Of a stretch of DNA of 64,000 bases, positions 23,723-34,722 are shown one piece after another; position 1 is the stretch's first letter; each line of letters opens with the position of its first letter. The stretch covers positions 31,240-95,239 of the forward strand of contig JASANG010000376.1 in assembly GCA_030248215.1 (NCBI GenBank). The letters are read 5' to 3'. Below the pieces are notes generated by a model. The model was not told the origin of the DNA, ran no database searches, and saw only the letters and a list, made by a program, of their open reading frames with translations. The position numbers and the translations under genes are program-made. The DNA is from Enoplolaimus lenunculus. Its lineage: Eukaryota; Nematoda; Enoplea; Enoplida; Thoracostomopsidae.

Positions 23723-23927
23723 TATATCGCACCGTGTTTAACAATTGCAACACGTATACATAGTACTAAATCACCACAAGACGTGAGAGCGCCCTCGGGC
23801 TCGAGCGTCAAGTTACTATAACTGAGTGGTGATGGTATACGCCTCCCGCTCCAGTCACTGGAGTTCGAATCCGAGCATAAAAGTAGGTCTCAGGGGAAAT
23901 AGAAAATATTCATGTGAGAAAGGGTTA
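23723..23927 (+). mobile_element. tRNA-derived SINE-like element, copy 2
   Basis: This is a close copy of the core of the element at 3545-3814. Box A here is TAACTGAGTGG (one change) and box B AGTTCGAATCC is intact. The left inverted repeat of copy 1 is absent, so the shared unit is about 205 bp. No poly(A) or short-repeat tail was seen. Confidence 0.65.
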
Positions 23928-24159
23928 ATCCACTTGAATTGCAGAAGTATTTTTTCATAAGCTGCGATCTTCCGTTGTTGTTAAACTATGAGCGTTGCTG
24001 GGATAAGTATTGCACGACCGACTATGCTCATTAAAAAGTGTTTTGTGGGCGAACGTAGCGAGCTAAGAAAGTTGTTGAATTCTATAATAAAGCCGGTTTT
24101 ATCGATTGCTTATACCAAGAGTGAATGATTTTCACAAAAGTGGGCAACTGGGCGCATGC

Positions 24160-24392
24160 TGTGCACAAAACAATGTACCCTGCGCATGTTGCGTTTTTGG
24201 CCTTCCCCCCTTTATTTGGGGGGGGGGGTACGTTGAACCAATACATTAAATTTTATGTAAAGCCGCTCAGAATATATTTTAACTCCTATGTTTACTATGT
24301 AGTTTAACTGGTGACTACCCTCCCTCAAAATTAGGGGGGTCGAGCAAAAACGCAACGCGTGCTGGTACACTTTTGTGCCATGCACTACCGCG
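24160..24392. mobile_element. Inverted-repeat element with GCGTTGCGTTTTTGGCC ends, copy 2
   Basis: The left arm reads GCGCATGTTGCGTTTTTGGC and the right arm AAAAACGCAACGCGTGCTGG. The inner edges have G or C runs, CCCCCC on one side and GGGGGG on the other. It is the same family as 9211-9412. Confidence 0.6.
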
Positions 24393-24431
24393 TCAGTTGC
24401 ACACTCTTCTGCAGGTGGATATCATCCACTC

Positions 24432-25945
24432 TTGCTTGATACTAAAAGTGGCTTTTTCTCGTCATTCCAGTAATTTCATGACGAGAAAATATCAAGAAAC
24501 TATGCATACTGCACTGAAATTTAATTGCTGCAAAACAATTAATTAATTAATTATAAAGACACCACACCGCTGTGTGCCCGTAAGAACACAGTAAGAAATT
24601 TATAAATTACAGGCATGAATTTCGCGCCGAAAAGGACTTTAAATTAAAGTCGAATTTTAAAATGTGCCGATATTCTCAAATGCGTACAGCATCTATTTCC
24701 CAGTGATTGATAGATTTCGTAGCTATTAAACCAGAAACAAGTACAGACGGTTGTTCGTCTCATTTAAATCACTTGATTGGTTTTTACATGTACGCAAACT
24801 TTGAATTTTGCAGCTGCCACAGTTTGCTTGTTTGAAAATCCAATTCTTGGCTGGCGAAAAGTGCTACACACAGTTGAGAATACGGCAAATTATGCTTATA
24901 AACAGTGGATTGTAATCGCAATGCAAGAAAGGATTAAAAGTTTTATGTATAGAACAGCGCTGTAACATTAGTATAAACCCATTTTTAATCTAAACCCTAA
25001 GCCTAAACTAAATCAGTCTAAAGCTTTTACTGTGCAGTTCCATAGAAAAACGTTCTGCTTCTGATCTTTACATGGGCCATAGTTTTATTATTAAATCAAT
25101 TTTTTTTTAAAAAAGTCAACCGGTAATAAAAATTGAATAAATTGCGTTTTTGAGTATGAATTTTTCTAAACTGAAATTTATAATTTCTTACAGTGTTCTT
25201 ATACAGGCAAAATTATTTTCGAATATGAATGGTTGACTGAAATTTGGTCCAATCGTCTGAATTTACACGCCACAGTAAGCAGTCGCTGCAACCAATTGTT
25301 CTATTTTCATTGTTTGCAAGTGAGCACAGGTAGTCTGAAATTGAAAATAACAAACACTGGTCAGATTTCAAATTCAAAATTATGGTTTTTGATTGGCTGC
25401 GGTAACGGGTTCGAAGTTCTATATCCACCTGGATTTTAGTCTTACATTTTGATTAAAAAATCAAGTTTTGTACCATTAGTACCAGTTTTAGTACTATTAA
25501 AGACTAGAATTACACGTATGCGTAGTAAAAAATGTTCGCAAGACATTCTGAGCCACTTTTATAATCGAGCGCAAAGCTAATTTATTTCCCATTTTCCCAG
25601 CGAAAATATATCTCTGCCCGATTTTGTCGCTTATCCAGCCAAAAATTTCCAACTGTTCCTTTTTCCCGTTCGCCCGAAATAAAGTCTGTCCAATTTTCAA
25701 GGTTTCCGCTTGCACTGCAGCGTTTTCTGTCCCGTGGGAAAACGGGACGCCCCTACAAGTAACATTGGCCATCCGTCAAATTCCACTTACTTTCTGTTGA
25801 ACAACACATTCTGCTAACGCGTTGAACAGTCCCGCTATGTATTCATCAGTAAGAACAGCAGTAATGCAAGTACGAAGAGCACCGCTTTTAGGCTTTGTAG
25901 CTTTACGAATTTCTCCTCTGAAATATATAGATTATTAGACATTAT
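24432..25945. repeat. Right block of the tandem gene duplication (copy B 3' part)
   Basis: Partner of 12155-13670. It contains exons 3 and 4 of copy B, intron 3, the 3' flank and the 620-bp TIR element. Identity to the partner is highest in intron 3, where about 275 bp differ at about one position by eye. Confidence 0.85.
24581..25201. mobile_element. 620-bp TIR element downstream of copy B
   Basis: It has the same ends (TAAGAACACAGTAAGAAATT and its near complement) and the same internal GGCCCATG-family unit as 12307-12926. The shared position shows insertion before the tandem duplication. Confidence 0.65.
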
Positions 25946-27776
25946 GATAACTCGTCGACTGACCGCTTGTAATCCGATATCTCGTCCTTTTGGACCATTT
26001 GACGCGCATTGTAACACTTAGGTTTCGATTATAAGATTACGTTTCGTTATTTATTATGCTTTGAATTATGCTAATAGGTTCAAGCTTTGGACACTGTCGG
26101 GCAACAAGTTGCCTAGGCGAAAAATCGACGTCTGTATATTGTGCAGATGTAGAAAAAGACAAACGAAGGCGGCGAAATTTTGCTAATTTTACTATGAGCA
26201 AAAAATTGCAAACTTTGCACGGTCAATTTATGGACCCACCCAAACTGGAATGTGGATAAAAATTTCTTATACCCGGTATTCGTTTTACGCAAGCAAATAA
26301 GAATTTTTTTAATCACAGTATTGTCTACGCTAAAACCGATCTATCGACGACCCACGTTTTACTCGCACCAGAAGTTTTAAACCAGTATTTTAAAGATCGC
26401 TGGTGGTGATTTGCATTCTGAAAATAAAGCACAGAACTTTTGGTTTGTCAACGCTCACAAACTATCTCTGTAAAAGCACTCTACTTAAAATACTATAGTA
26501 GATATTTTACTAACTTTTTAAGTTATAACTGTACTAAATATTGAGTAAATCTTTGCTAATATAATGTAAACAAGTAAAACTACTGCTGTCATTTCCTGAT
26601 TAATTAAGTGAATGTAAAGCTAACAATTTTGTGTTTGCTTAAAATTAAGTAAAAACTTGACCAAGCACCGTAGTAAAGTAAAGCCGGCACTTAATTCGGC
26701 AACAGTTTTTACTTAATTTTAAGTATATTTTTAGTGAGAGCTTAGTTTATAGCGCATGGGTTGCCCCCCCTTAACTCTTAAAGGTTTAGTGCTGGTAAAT
26801 ATTATATTTTTTACCCGAATGATACAAATTTTTACCAGCGGGTACACCCACAGGTAAGTTTTTACCCCGACTAATGTTTACCCGCAGGTGCCCGCGTGTA
26901 AAGTCTCACTGTTGACCCACAACTTAGCTACTATTACTGTTCGTATTAAACTTCTTAATACTCGCAATTTGTACATTATTTTAACTGCGTAATTTTGTCT
27001 CACGGCGAACTCAAAGTTCAGGCTGTGAGAAAACTTGTTGACACAATCGTGCAACAGTATTTTTCGACTCAGCTTGCACCATTTCGGTTGCTCGCGACGT
27101 TTATTGTGGCATACCCCAAAGTCAAGCGATTATGTATTATTAATTTCAATCGTTGTGGCTGGGTTTCTAAAAGTCTTACTGAAGCATTTGCTTAAGTTAT
27201 ACTTAAGTCATTACTTAAGTCGCCGATTTCTGTAAATACTTAACTTTTCGAACAGAACAAGTAAACGCCAAATTTGAGCCATTGTCATAACAAAAAAGTA
27301 ACAGTTTTGATTTATATTAAGGAGGCATCACGACGAATCTGCAATTTCGGTTGGACCAAAGTTTGTATATCTGAAGGGTTAAGTTGTAATCTGTCAGATT
27401 TAGTCAGCGGCTTGTGTATTTACTTAACTTAAGTACACTTTTAATAACGACAGATTGGTTAGGTAGTTTAGCACGTACTTAAGTACCAAGTGATATTTAA
27501 GTAGGATTTCAGAAACCAAGCAATTGTGTACTAATTTGCAACTGCAACATGGACACGCAAAGTTTGCCCAAAATTAAGGTCTCAAAACAAAGAAAGTGTT
27601 TACCAAAGTATATGCGTTTAAAACGACGTCAACAAGCAAACTCACCGTTTCAAACCTTCGCTTTTATAAGTTGATTTTGAACTTTTATATACTTTTAGCA
27701 TATGTTGACGAATATTTTTGATCAAACATTTTACTGCTCTGTTTTTAACTTTTGAGTCGAGAGTCGCACTGAAACA

Positions 27777-27840
<64 letters not shown>

Positions 27841-30800
27841 GTAATAGTAATAATAACAATAATAATCATAATAATAGTAATAGTAATAGTAATAATCATA
27901 ATAATAATAATAGTAATAAAATAGTAATAAGACCAACTGCCAGATCGGAGTGACTGTTCCCAAATTTGGCCAATGTATAGCACAGGGGCTTCCAGTTTTC
28001 CACGGTGGAAAACTTATAACCAGGAGTGCAGCGCAGCCACTCCTGTATGACGGCTAAATTTTCCGCTGATTTGGTAGGAAAATTATTAATGCTTAGATTT
28101 ACCCTGGCTTGGTAGGGAAAATCTGAAGTATAGATTTTGGTTGGAAAACGGGAAAAGCGGAAAATTTAAAGACCTAGATTTACCTTAATAGGCTGGTAGG
28201 AAAAATCTGAAGCATAGGTTTTGGTTGGAAAACGGGAAAAGTGGAAAATTTAAAGGCCTAGATTTAGCTTAGGTTGGTAGGAAAAATTTGAAGCATAGGT
28301 TTTGGTTGGAAAACGGGAAAAGTGGAAAATTTGAAGGCCTAGATTTACCTTAGGTTGGTAGGGAAAATCTGAAGCATGGGTTTTGGTTGGAAAACGGGAA
28401 AAGTGGAAAATTTAAAGACCTAGGTTTACCTTAGGTTGGTAGGGAAAATCTGAAGCATAAGTTTTGGTTGGAAAACGGGAAAAGTTGAAAATTTTAATGC
28501 CTAGACTTACCCTGGCTTGGTAAAGAAAATCTGAAGCATAGGTTTTGGTTGAAAACGGGAAAAGTGGAAAATTTAAAGGCCTAGATTCACCTTAGGTTGG
28601 TAGGGAATATATGAAGCATAGGTTTTGGTTAAAAAATGGGAAAAGTGGAAAATTTAAACGCCTAGGTTTACCCTGGGTTGGAAGTCAGCGACGACCAAAT
28701 TTGATATATTTATGTTTGCTCGGCTTTCCGGCCATTAGCCAACAACGTCTTTAAAACAAATTAAAACTTTTTTACAACCTTAAGGCGTCACTCAAAGCGT
28801 CGACTTTGTTAACAGACTTATGTTCTGCTAATACTGGGCCAGTCGGTGGTATCTTGTTTTGACCAATCTTGTGCTGGGACTATCATAATCTGGTATATTT
28901 AATAGTCATGTATTATTTGGGGTAAATGCTCTGCTCATTTAGGATTAACTGTGTAAAGTAGATTTTGTTCATTGCACTGTTCCGCTCCGCGGTTTCTTGT
29001 TTTGACCAGTGTCGAAATATATTGCCTGTTAGTTTGTAGGATGCAACCGGAGGTGAAAAATGCCAGATCCGGAGCCGGAAGTGAACAAAAGTAGCCGGAA
29101 CCGGAGATTATGCCGCAGGTGAGGTGAAATCAGGTCGTTGAAATGATATTTAACTTGTTAATTTTAGCAAATATCTGCTATGTGTTGTTAAATCGTTCCT
29201 TGGAATTTTCTACTTTTGCCATTTTCCAAACAAAACCTATGCTTTAGATTTTCCCTTCGAACCAAGGGGAAATCTACACGTAGAAATTTTCCACTTTTCC
29301 CGTTTTAAAAACAAAACCAATGCTTCAGAATTTTCCTACCAACCCAGGGTAAATTTAGGCGTTTAAATTTTCCAATTTTCCCGTTTTCCAACCAAAATCT
29401 ATGCTGCAGATTTTCCCTACCAACCAAGGGAAAATCTAGGCGTTTAAATTTTCCACTTTTCCCGTTTTCCAACCAAAACCTATGCTTCAAATTTTCCCTA
29501 CCCACCCAGGAATAATGTAAGCTTTTAAATTTCCACTTTTCCCGTTTTCCAAAAAGTTTTACACTACAGATTTTCCCACCACCCAAGGGAAAATCAAAGC
29601 GTTTAAATTTTTCACTTTTCCCGTTTTCCAACCAAAACCTATTCTTCAAATTTTCCCTACCAACCCAGGAATAATGTAAGCTTTTAAATTTTCCACTTTT
29701 CCCGTTTTCCAAAAAACTTTTACACTGCAGATTTTCCCTACCAACCAAGGGAAAATCAAGGCGTTCAAATTTTCCACTTTTCCCGTTTTCCAACAAAAAC
29801 CTATGCTTCAAATTTTCCCTACCAACCCAGGAATAATGTAAGCTATTAAATTTTCCACTTTTCCCGTTTTCCAAACGAACTTTACACTACAGATTTTCCC
29901 TACCGAACCAGGGAATGTGCAGGCTTACGAATTTTCCACTTTTCCACAGCAAAACCAATGCCCGCGATTTTTCCTACCAACCAGTGAAAAATCAGGTCGT
30001 CATACAGGAGTGGCTGCGATGCACTCCTGGTCGTAAGTTTTCCACCCTGGAAAAATGGAAGCCCCTGATCTATACATGGGCCCCAAATTTATATGAAAGA
30101 ATCGTGTCAAAAATAAAACGCTATTAATAAACGTTTTCGTGTATTCAAACAGCATCTTTCAAAACGCTGTTTTGTAAGCGCATAACCGCTGAATTGAATC
30201 GCTTGTGTAAAATAGAACCCTACAGAAAGTAACAGAACATTTGACTGAAACGGATTTTATACCAAACCAAAATCCTAACATGCGTCAGTATTTTTGATAA
30301 ATGAAATCTTCCACTCCCCTCTAAGAGTCAAATAGGCCGTAGCATCTTGAATTAATTCGAATATCAAGCTTGTTTGATATTTCGACCCATATTAACAGGG
30401 ACTTCCCTTTTTCTATCAAGGTGTAGCAATCTTATGACCAGGAGTGCAGCGCAGCCACTCCTGTATCATACTTAGACATACCGCTGGTTTGGTAGGAAAA
30501 ATCACAAGCATAAAGTTCAAATTAAAATGAATTTTTGTGTGGTATGTATTTTTCATTTTCCAGTTTCGTTTCCGTTTCCGGGATAAATTTTTCAAATTCC
30601 GGTTCCGGTAATAATTTTAAATTCCGGTTGCGGTCCTGGTAAATTGTAATCCGGGTTGCACCCTGCCTACCAGGCTCAGAGAACATCTATACGTTTAACT
30701 ATTTCATTTTCCCAGTTTCCGAATCTCGCCTACTCCTCTAACTTTCTCTCCCAACAAAAGTGAATTTGCCACTTTTTTCCGTTTACCGATCCGAACCATA

Positions 30801-31732
30801 CATCCTAATTTTGCAGCCAAACCATTATCATACTGTTCCTTCCTTATTAGACCTTGAGAAAACATATACGTTCAACTTTTCCACTTTTCCCGGTTTTCGA
30901 ACCTCACCAACGCCTCCGTTTTCTACTGAACCAGGGAATACCTAGACGTTTGCATTTTTCACTTTTCCAGTTGTCCAAGCCAAACTTATGTTTGTGATTT
31001 TTCGTACCAAACCAGCGAAATTCCTTGTTGTCATACAGGAGTCGCTGCGCTACACTCCTGGCCATAAGTTTTCCACCTTGAGAAATTGGACGCCATGTGC
31101 TATACATTGGCCGCTATTTCGCAACCCACGGCGATGGTGAATGAACTAGTTTCACATATATTTAGCAATCAAAAGACATTCCACAAATTTCGAGTTAAAA
31201 CTCTATTCACGCGTGAATGTGTTAGCAACTTAAACTCACAGTTGCAAGTTTTATTCGAAAATTCATTCGGAGAACTTTCAGCTACAAATTATTCACGAAG
31301 AATAAACGCCAGGAGTTAAGTCACATATATAAATATGCTTGGAAATTGAATTAATTCATTATCATTGGCTGAACTAATAATTTTGTAGGTTATCGTTGAT
31401 CTTTATTGCAGTTGTCAGTGAATATTCATAAAAATTCTGTCAAAATTCAGAATGAAAATGATGTTTCCTCGTAGACTTTTGCAGCTGCAATGGAGTCGTG
31501 CAAGTTGCAGCTGCGAGTTCTCGCTCCAAAATCTTACACGTGTGAATAGGGCTTAAAAAGAGAAATTCCTGGTTTAGCAATAAATTTTAACTTACGTTGA
31601 TGCAACGAAATCTGCTGCAACTGCAGTCGAATAACCAATGACCGATTGATACTTTCCTGAGCTGTTTATTGCACCCTGAGTGGTGCTGATAAAACAAAAG
31701 ATTGCAACTGCAAGTGCAAGTAAAACGTTCAT
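25263..31732 (-). CDS. Small secreted protein of unknown family, copy B (four exons, 152 aa)
   Basis: Exons on the minus strand are 31596-31732, 27646-27768, 25791-25917 and 25263-25334. They have the same lengths (137, 123, 127 and 72 bp) and phases as copy A. The protein starts MNVLLALAVAIFCFISTTQG and continues AINSSGKYQSVIGYSTAVAA. Exon 2 has AVKCLIKNIRQHMLKVYK, exon 3 KPKSGALRTCITAVLTDEYI, and exon 4 ends QLVAATAYCGV. All five mature cysteines of copy A are kept. About a dozen of some 41 exon 2 residues differ from copy A, and most of the nucleotide changes alter the residue. Introns are larger than in copy A: intron 1 holds two foldback elements and intron 2 a GGGTTTCT element. No damage is seen. 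Family and role are not recognised. Confidence 0.85.
27155..27520. mobile_element. GGCTGGGTTTCT-ended MITE in intron 2 of copy B
   Basis: The left end is TGGCTGGGTTTCTAAAAGTC and the right end TAGGATTTCAGAAACCA. The interior is rich in ACTTAAGTA. The element at 44658-45032 is the same sequence in reverse orientation, and a shorter copy lies at 52532-52643 in ROR. Confidence 0.7.
27777..27919. repeat. AAT microsatellite next to the exon 2 acceptor of copy B
   Basis: A run of roughly 45 trinucleotides, mainly AAT with AGT, AAC and CAT variants. It starts about nine bases from the exon edge (27768) and supplies the upstream tract of the acceptor, as in copy A. Confidence 0.9.
27967..30082. mobile_element. 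Large foldback element with internal 81-bp tandem arrays
   Basis: The ends are GGCCAATGTATAGCACAGG and CCTGATCTATACATGGGCC. Just inside each end is a hairpin word, CCAGGAGTGCAGCGCAGCC then ACTCCTG, in opposite orientations. The left arm carries about seven units of 81 bp (TTTTGGTTGGAAAACGGGAA, TTTACCTTAGGTTGGTAGGG), from about 28090 to 28690. The right arm carries about eight similar units in reverse orientation, from about 29215 to 29925. A unique centre of about 500 bp lacks coding potential. The outermost bases match the ends of the smaller GGCCCATG MITEs, suggesting one transposase could move both. Confidence 0.75.
30418..31113. mobile_element. Diverged foldback element related to 27967-30082
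   Basis: The left arm has TATGACCAGGAGTGCAGCGC and the right arm GTCATACAGGAGTCGCTGCG, followed by TATACATTGGCC. The interior has single TTTTCCACTTTTCC-type words rather than long arrays. It lies in intron 1 of copy B next to the larger element. Confidence 0.65.
31198..31553. mobile_element. Inverted-repeat element, TTGCAGCTGCAAG family, in intron 1 of copy B
   Basis: This is the twin of 17066-17420 with the same ends (CTCTATTCACGCGTGAATG and GTGTGAATAGGGCTTAAA). It lacks a short piece near the right arm. Confidence 0.65.
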
Positions 31733-31925
31733 ATTTAATAGTTTTCAAGTATTTAGTCTAGAAACGTCAAATTTCAATACGTAGAGGCGAACCAGGATTG
31801 GAGTTCGAGAAGGTACAAAACTGCAGGCCAAAGATTTTTCGATCTCACGATCCTGATGGTAATATTCTAAAACCTGCTTGGGAAGGGTAAATATGCGGTC
31901 TATCCCTTACCTGAAATTCTACAAG

Positions 31926-32174
31926 ACAGTAAAGTCCAGTGAGTTGATTTTAACTCAGAATGATTTGAGTACACTCAGAAGCCTGAGCTCTGAATAAGGT
32001 CTTTCAGATCTCTGAATTCTAAATTGATCGAAGTTATTCTGTGTTAGTAAATTAACTTACCCGGAAATAAATTAGCGCACAGTGAGTTATTGTTTACTGT
32101 TATAAACTCAGAAATCACCAGAAATGACTAAATTCGCTCTCTGAGTTGATTTCAAATCATTGGAATTTACAGTG
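31926..32174. mobile_element. GAGTTGA-family MITE inserted upstream of copy B
   Basis: It starts ACAGTAAAGTCCAGTGAG and ends TGGAATTTACAGTG. Homology between the copies resumes on its right side (TTTTGTACAGTTTGAAGC at 32211 against 17834), so copy A approximates the empty site and the insertion postdates the duplication. Confidence 0.75.
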
Positions 32175-32852
32175 TAGTGTAGTTATTCGTTGTTCCCACA
32201 AATTTTGCTTATTTTGTACAGTTTGAAGCTGAATTAATAAGCTGTGGACCATAAAATTATACTCAATCTACCAAAAAAATATTCAGGTTTACTCTGGAGG
32301 TAAAAATTGCAAAAGCGAGATAAACACATATTCTATCGGTTACTCTTTATTGCCTCGCATATGTCGGACAGCCCCGTGTGGCGCAGTGAAGAATTTTTTT
32401 GGCCATTTTACGAGGTCAAATTGCTAAATGCAGATAATATTTTATATTTTTACAAATTCTAATTTTTTAAAATTTACGAGTTCCTGGACTAAGCTGAAAT
32501 ATTTTATTGCATCTACGGACTGCTTCGAAATATCATGCAGGCGCCTTTAGAATGTTTTTGAGCAAAGGTATAAAATAAAATAAAAAACATTTCTTAAAAC
32601 TATAAAATTCAAAATCTTTGTCTGTATTCTCTCACATGTTAACAACGACAATTAACTTTTCACAAAGCGAAATTTCGAGTACTGTAGCGATCGAATAAGA
32701 GTGGGTCCCCATTTTGAGTCTCAATCAATAGGAGTTCGTATCCTTAAGTAAATTGCATATACTCTTGTCCAGAATCATCATCGATTCTTGGTACCAATAA
32801 CTGATGATACTTCTAAGACAAGAATCACCCAGACAACTTCGCCACTTTCCTG

Positions 32853-33106
32853 CACCGTAAATTTTGATGAGTTGATTAATCACCTCAGAGAGTAAATTAG
32901 TCATTTCCTGTTCTTTCTCTGCTCATAACTGTTAACATCAATGCTCTCTGAGCTGATTTAAATACCAAATAAGTTGATTAGTTAACTTAGAATGAGTTCA
33001 ACCATTTCAGAATACTGAGTTCTGAGAAAGACCTAATTCAAAGATCATGTTTCTGAGTGGATTCAACTCACTCTGCGTTAAAATCAACTCGCTAGAATTT
33101 ATAGTG
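32853..33106. mobile_element. GAGTTGA-family MITE, full length
   Basis: It starts CACCGTAAATTTTGATGAG and ends TCGCTAGAATTTATAGTG, about 254 bp, with internal AACTCA/GAGTTGA words. Confidence 0.7.
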
Positions 33107-33778
33107 TATAGGCGCAAAAAATGCTACACACGTTGCGCTTGTACCATGAGCCACTTCAAATTTGTGGGAACGTGCAGTATCAAACATATAAACTATTTAA
33201 GAGTCTATTGACAATATCAAAATAACAGGCTATTATATTCGAATTTATTATTTTGGCCAAAGCCTGAACGGAATGGAGAACTATACCAGTTCGCAATGAA
33301 TTCAGTTGGTCAAATATGCAATGGGCGCGCATGGTACATTGTATTCTACAGAGAATGTATCCAGTTGTACACAGCATGCATGCAAATGGATTTATAGCCG
33401 CGGCGTCGAAGAAGACCCGATTATTTTCCTTTGACAGTTGCCGAACGTCCATCATACATAAATTTGAGTACTTTCCTACGTCTTATTTAGACAAAACGCA
33501 CTTTTTTGTAATTTGTAAGATTCGTTGTTTTATGATATTTTTTAGTCATTGTATATTCAGTTCTATATTCCTACAGTTTAGAATTTTTAAATTTTGGCCT
33601 AAAATTATGCTTTAGCTTTAGTCTTAGACAGACTCGAGCTTATGAGCTACAGCGTGGAATTTGGGAAAGTGGACAGCCGTTTGGTGTTTTACGTTTTTTG
33701 TTTCCTATTTTTAGGTAGCGATATTGTTTTGAAAAGAAACCAAGAAGTATGAATACGTTGCAGTATATTGAGGTAATG
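33107..33778. other. Intergenic, nothing firm
   Basis: There is a 91-codon open frame on the minus strand (33180-33455) with several cysteines, but no start context, splice partners or recognised motif. Otherwise it is AT-rich unique sequence. Confidence 0.4.
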
Positions 33779-34459
33779 CGGCGTTCACGTTATAACTGGG
33801 GAAGCTTGGAACACGTTTTGTCCAATGTTGATTCGACGTCAACATAAAATTCTGTGATCCGAATAGCGGTTATGTAGACCAAATGTGAATGTCATATGAC
33901 ATTGGCTTACAAATCACTGATGTCGAGGATCATCGTATACAAATAACCATTTGTCATATGATACTGCGGGACATTTATGCGAATATAATATGATATTCCA
34001 AAATTCTACTAAATATCATATGATATTTATAGAGGACAATGGAATGTGTGCACGCTAAATAAAACAGTAAAAAGTCGGATAATGCAGCATTAAATGATTT
34101 CGCAAGTTGAATTAGCTTCTACCGTTCTGTTTCTCGCTATTAGTTTGTCCCAAAATATATTCCTAAGTACAAATAATTCAAATTTGAAATTTTAGTATCA
34201 TATGACATTCTACAGTACAATCAAGCTAGTTTACAACAACTTTGCAGACATTTTCAAACATATCATATGATACTCGCAGACAATATTTGGAATATCATAT
34301 GATATTGCAGTACAAACAGTAGATGTCACATCAGGATAGCAGACAATTCAAATTTTTTAGAATCTCATAGCGGACAAACGGTCAGACAAAATGTTACCAG
34401 CTATAGTCATAGGGACAAAACGTGTTCCAAGCTGCCCCAGTTATAACGTGAACCCCGCA
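33779..34459. mobile_element. Foldback element filled with ATCATATGAT palindromes
   Basis: The left end is GCGGCGTTCACGTTATAACT then GGGGAAGCTTGGAACACG; the right end is its near-perfect complement ending CGTGAACCCCGC. Between the roughly 50-bp arms lie about seven copies of a short dyad, TATCATATGATA or TCATATGA (for example near 33892, 33953, 34012, 34197, 34259 and 34293). There is no coding capacity. The same ends, half a copy only, occur at 18957-19060. Confidence 0.75.
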
Positions 34460-34576
34460 TAAGTATAGTTGAAAACTTATTTTTGACATTTTAGATCAAT
34501 TTTTTAAATATTAAAGGCAAAGTTGATTATTTAAGAGCACAAGAATGATTTTCTATAAAGTTTAACAGACAAATCC

Positions 34577-34722
34577 GGGTAAATTCCAGTGAGTTCATAA
34601 TCACTCAGAATGAGTCAATCCAATTCGAAATTTTGAGTTCCGAAAGACCTAATTAAGAGCTCTGGCTTGTGAGTGAATTCAACTCATTCTGAGTTTAAAT
34701 CAACTCACTGGAATTTAAAGTG
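34577..34722. mobile_element. GAGTTGA-family MITE, shortened
   Basis: The left end is GGTAAATTCCAGTGAGTTC and the right end AACTCACTGGAATTTAAAGTG. At about 146 bp it is internally deleted compared with full copies. Confidence 0.65.

Larger units (their letters stand above)
23030..24430. other. Intergenic between repeats, left of copy B
   Basis: This stretch holds the second tRNA-like SINE (23723-23927) and the second GCGTTGCGTTTTTGGCC inverted-repeat element (about 24160-24392). No coding exon is supported. Confidence 0.5.

Noticed and set aside
33180-33455. Cysteine-containing minus-strand ORF of 91 codons
   Set aside because: No signal peptide, splice partner or related copy; plausible by chance in this composition.
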